DNA from: an uncultured bacterium
GTDB lineage: Bacteria; Actinomycetota; Coriobacteriia; Coriobacteriales; Coriobacteriaceae
Assembly (NCBI GenBank): GCA_905214615.1
Contig: CAJMMX010000030.1
Location: forward strand, 1 to 26,863
Length of the DNA: 26,863 nt
Reading direction: 5' to 3'
Shown here: positions 24,376-26,863 of the stretch, in pieces
Layout: every line of letters starts with the position of its first letter
How positions within the stretch are numbered: position 1 is the first letter of the stretch
Program-made: the position numbers and the translations under genes
Notes under the pieces: generated by a model
The model's input: only the letters and a program-made list of their open reading frames with translations
Databases searched by the model: none
What the model was told of the DNA's origin: nothing

Positions 24376-26013
24376 ATGTCTGGAGCAACGAATAAAATCA
24401 CCGCACTTTACTGCCGACTGTCGCAAGAGGACGCACGGCTCGGCGAAAGCCTGTCCATTGAGAACCAGAAGGTCATCCTTCTGGAATACGCCAAAAAGAA
24501 CCACTTCCCGAACCCGGTGTTCTTTGTGGATGATGGCTACTCCGGCACGAACTATGACCGTCCCGGCTTTCAGAGTATGCTGGTCGAGATCGAAGCAGGG
24601 CGTGTAGGAATCGTTATCACAAAAGACCTGTCCCGACTGGGGCGCAACTCTGCCTTGACGGGTCTGTACACAAACTTCACCTTTCCCCAGTATGGCGTTC
24701 GCTACATTGCCATTAACGACAACTACGACACCATTGACCCGAACAGCGTAAACAACGATTTTGCGGGCATTAAGAACTGGTTCAACGAGTTTTACGCCCG
24801 CGATACCAGCCGCAAGATTCGGGCCGTTCAGAAGGCCAAGGGAGAGCGTGGAGTACCGCTGACGGTCAATGTGCCGTACGGCTATGTGAAAGACCCGGAG
24901 AACCCGAAGCATTGGCTTGTTGACCCGGAAGCGGCTGCGATTGTGAAGCGCATCTTCTCCATGTGCATGGAGGGACGTGGGCCGACCCAAATTGCGAACC
25001 AACTGTGGGCAGATAAAGTTCTGACTCCTACCGCCTACAAGTTGAGCCATGGCCGGAGTACAAACGCACCTGCCCCGGAAGACCCTTATCGCTGGGATAA
25101 AAGAGCAGTAAGTTTGATTCTGGAACGCCGGGAGTACACTGGCTGCACAGTCAACTTCAAGACCTATACTAACTCTATCTGGGATAAAAAGAGACATCTG
25201 AATCCTGTGGAAAATCAGGCTATCTTCCCGGATACACATGAGCGCATTATTGACGATGATGTGTTTGAAAAGGTTCAGGAGATTCGTAACCAGCGTCACC
25301 GCATGACCCGGACAGGCAAGAGCAGCATTTTCTCCGGTATGGTCTACTGCGCTGACTGCGGTTCCAAGATGCAATATGGTTCGTCCAATAACAGGGACTT
25401 CAGTCAAGACTTCTTTGATTGCTCTCTGCACAAGAAGAACGGGAGCAAGTGCAAGGGACACTTCATCCGGGTAAAGGTTCTGGAAGGCCGTGTGCTGAAC
25501 CATATCCAGCAGGTAACGGACTACATCCTTTGCCATGAAGACTACTTCCGCAAGGTCATGGAGGAGCAGCTTCGGGTGGAAAGCACCGAAAAGCTGACCG
25601 TCCTGAAGAAGCAGCTTGCCCGGAATGAGAAGCGGATTGCAGACCTCAAACGGCTGTTCATGAAAATCTACGAGGATAACGCCAGCGGAAAGCTGAGCGA
25701 TGAACGCTTTGACATGATGAGCCAAAGCTACGATGCCGAACAGAAGCATCTGGAAGAGGAAGCCCTCTCTATCCAGCAGGAAATCGAAGTACAGGAACAG
25801 CAAATCGAGAATATTGAAAAGTTCGTCCAGAAAGCGCACAAGTACGTTCATATTGAAGAACTCACCCCTTATGCTCTCCGTGAACTGGTGTCGGCCATCT
25901 ATGTGGATGCCCCGGATAAGTCCAGCGGAAAGCGGGTGCAGCACATCCATATCAAGTACGATGGGCTGGGGTACATCCCTCTGGATGAACTGGAAGCAAA
26001 AGAAAAGGCGTGA
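24376..26013 (+). CDS. Large serine recombinase, TndX/TnpX type
   Basis: A 545-aa site-specific recombinase, close to the length of TndX (Tn5397). The catalytic Ser16 is in ALYCRLSQED, and TKDLSRLGRN (~80) and YARDTSRKIRAVQ follow in the resolvase domain (~8-155). A recombinase domain begins at PYGYVKDPENP, a zinc ribbon is formed by YCADCGSKM and a later Cys pair (CSLHKKNGSKC), and a coiled coil occupies ~400-500. The ATG at 24376 is chosen for AAGGAGG 8 nt upstream; an in-frame ATG at 24289, overlapping the tnpW-like stop, would add 29 residues. It should excise and integrate the element at a short core site, as relatives do. Confidence 0.93.
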   Translation: MSGATNKITALYCRLSQEDARLGESLSIENQKVILLEYAKKNHFPNPVFFVDDGYSGTNYDRPGFQSMLVEIEAGRVGIVITKDLSRLGRNSALTGLYTNFTFPQYGVRYIAINDNYDTIDPNSVNNDFAGIKNWFNEFYARDTSRKIRAVQKAKGERGVPLTVNVPYGYVKDPENPKHWLVDPEAAAIVKRIFSMCMEGRGPTQIANQLWADKVLTPTAYKLSHGRSTNAPAPEDPYRWDKRAVSLILERREYTGCTVNFKTYTNSIWDKKRHLNPVENQAIFPDTHERIIDDDVFEKVQEIRNQRHRMTRTGKSSIFSGMVYCADCGSKMQYGSSNNRDFSQDFFDCSLHKKNGSKCKGHFIRVKVLEGRVLNHIQQVTDYILCHEDYFRKVMEEQLRVESTEKLTVLKKQLARNEKRIADLKRLFMKIYEDNASGKLSDERFDMMSQSYDAEQKHLEEEALSIQQEIEVQEQQIENIEKFVQKAHKYVHIEELTPYALRELVSAIYVDAPDKSSGKRVQHIHIKYDGLGYIPLDELEAKEKA

Positions 26014-26026
26014 CCGAAGTCACGCC
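26007..26026 (+). repeat. Hairpin overlapping the recombinase stop codon
   Basis: GGCGTGA (26007-26013) and TCACGCC (26020-26026) form a perfect 7-bp stem with loop CCGAAG. The TGA stop lies inside the first arm. There is no T-run, so it may protect the mRNA end or be a protein-binding site. Confidence 0.5.
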
Positions 26027-26127
26027 AAATCTTCCCCATTTAGGGAACTTTTGCAAATACTGTTTTATGGGAACTCTGCTCTGGGGAACTCCCTGTTGTA
26101 CATATCGCTATCGTCTGTGGCTTTTGG

Positions 26128-26164
26128 CAGGGTGCGTCCTATTCAGGGGCGCACCCTGTTTTTT
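26128..26164 (+). terminator. Recombinase terminator
   Basis: CAGGGTGCGTCC (26128-26139) and GGGCGCACCCTG (26147-26158) pair through 12 bp with one G-U pair, followed by TTTTTT. Between the recombinase stop and this hairpin are three copies of GGGAACT (26043, 26069, 26084). Confidence 0.88.
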
Positions 26165-26173
26165 GTTTTGCCC

Positions 26174-26323
26174 TTAATCTTCTAGCCCATGGCTTCCAGC
26201 CACATTCTTCAAATATTTCTCCGGGTCACCGTTCAGGATCAAGTCTGCATAGCCCAGTGGGGCATTGTAGATGAGGTAGTCCAACTCTGCCCTCTGCACC
26301 ATGGTTACATCAAGTGGTATACT
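26174..26323 (-). pseudogene. Truncated 3' fragment of an accessory gene
   Basis: A reading frame on the minus strand ends at TAA (26174-26176) and can be followed back to an in-frame TGA at 26324-26326, with a possible ATG at 26302. The 42 residues from that ATG include AELDYLIYNAPLGYADLILN and end NVAGSHGLED, which looks like genuine protein. There is no ribosome-binding site, so it is best read as the C-terminal remnant of a longer gene from a mobile element, cut near 26323. Family not recognised. Confidence 0.5.
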
Positions 26324-26449
26324 TCAAGGCCAATGTAATTTACTTTTGCACGAGAGAGCTTCTACAAATATCCAGCCTTACACTCGCTGTCGGCTGAATA
26401 GTCTAACTAGAACACTGGTCTCTCTGAATGCAGCAAATATTCTTATTTC

Positions 26450-26489
26450 TGTCCCATTATTGACTTTTTTGTCCCAATCGTGGTATAAT
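26450..26489 (+). promoter_or_regulatory. Strong promoter of the AAA ATPase gene, with candidate operator repeats
   Basis: TTGACT (26460-26465) and TATAAT (26484-26489) are 18 nt apart, with TGG before the -10. Two direct TGTCCCA repeats (26450-26456, 26470-26476), exactly 20 bp apart, flank the -35. Confidence 0.75.
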
Positions 26490-26518
26490 GCTAATGTACA
26501 GGAGGGGGTGTACGTTCT

Positions 26519-26863
26519 ATGAAGAAAAAAAACATTATTAATCTTATTCGTTGCTATACAGAAAAGAATGATGAAGGCTTCAGAAACGAATCATATGAAA
26601 TCGCTAGAGATTTTGATGAATCAGGAGACCATCAATTAGCTGAATATATTATGTCGTTGCTTTCGAATGTAAATACTTTTGTTCCACAGATGGAAGGGCA
26701 TGAATCTACATTTTTTGAAAGAATTGAAGCAAAAGAAGATATTTTATTGCTACCTGATTCAATCATGCAAGATCTTCTAGGGGTTGTAAATGCAATAGCA
26801 CATCGAATCGGTATTCACAAATTTCTTTTTCAGGGAGCTCCTGGTACTGGAAAAACAGAAGCA
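26519..26863 (+). CDS. AAA-family ATPase, N-terminal part (runs off the window)
   Basis: The first 115 residues of an ATPase whose Walker A, FLFQGAPGTGKTE, lies at the very end. The upstream part is a helical, acidic N-terminal domain (residues 1-75; e.g. YEIARDFDESGDHQLAEYI) of unrecognised family. The start is supported by a GGAGGGGG tract 8-16 nt upstream and by the strong promoter. AT-rich codon use separates it from the backbone and from the recombinase. An isolated inducible AAA ATPase beside a recombinase may be defence or other cargo; downstream partners are outside the window. Confidence 0.75.
   Translation, partial: MKKKNIINLIRCYTEKNDEGFRNESYEIARDFDESGDHQLAEYIMSLLSNVNTFVPQMEGHESTFFERIEAKEDILLLPDSIMQDLLGVVNAIAHRIGIHKFLFQGAPGTGKTEA

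Noticed and set aside
24199..25950. 583-aa minus-strand frame opposite the recombinase
   Set aside because: The plus-strand recombinase has all catalytic motifs; the opposite frame has none.
1..26863. CRISPR array, rRNA or tRNA genes
   Set aside because: No regularly spaced direct repeats and no recognisable tRNA or rRNA sequence were seen on either strand.

Overview
This is a window of about 26.9 kb. The first ~22.5 kb is GC-rich chromosome (roughly 60% G+C by eye) with gene families and order typical of Coriobacteriia; Collinsella or a close relative is the best guess (inference: no rRNA or other phylogenetic marker is present). The last ~4 kb is a different, more AT-rich, Firmicutes-like mobile segment.

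Backbone, read mostly on the minus strand from high to low coordinates. ileS (20926-18125) sits behind a transcriptional T-box leader with an AUC (Ile) specifier. lspA and rluD follow as an overlapping pair. Next come a GT2 glycosyltransferase, a short A24 prepilin peptidase, an HD-domain dNTPase (dgt-like) and mgsA/rarA. A tightly overlapping stress-type operon follows: DUF948-like coiled-coil protein, RsbW-like anti-sigma, SigB/F-type sigma factor and AI-2E permease. The last block is a housekeeping operon: alaS-ruvX-mltG-yqeG-aroK-aroB-pepP, with stop/start overlaps or gaps of 1-17 nt and only one larger gap, before pepP. The only plus-strand gene in the first 21 kb is a 79-aa two-helix membrane protein (8215-8454). 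It lies inside the 3' region of the sigma-factor transcript, whose terminator appears only beyond it.

From 21413 the plus strand is used. An iron-type alcohol/glycerol dehydrogenase gene is broken by one in-frame TGA. Three strong terminators follow, and then a region dense in inverted repeats (22717-22907). This region contains what looks like a MOBV (pMV158/Tn4451-type) origin of transfer, with no relaxase gene in the window. Downstream are an AT-rich peptidase-E-like gene, a TnpW-like protein, a TndX-type large serine recombinase, a truncated reverse-strand fragment, and finally the start of an AAA-type ATPase under a strong promoter, cut by the window end.

The most interesting points are: the relaxase-less oriT inside an unusual 16-bp inverted repeat; the edge ATPase as a possible defence/cargo gene; an AroB homologue without its zinc histidines; an RsbW homologue without its N-box asparagine; the antisense small membrane gene; and a 41-bp palindromic repeat present in two opposite orientations.
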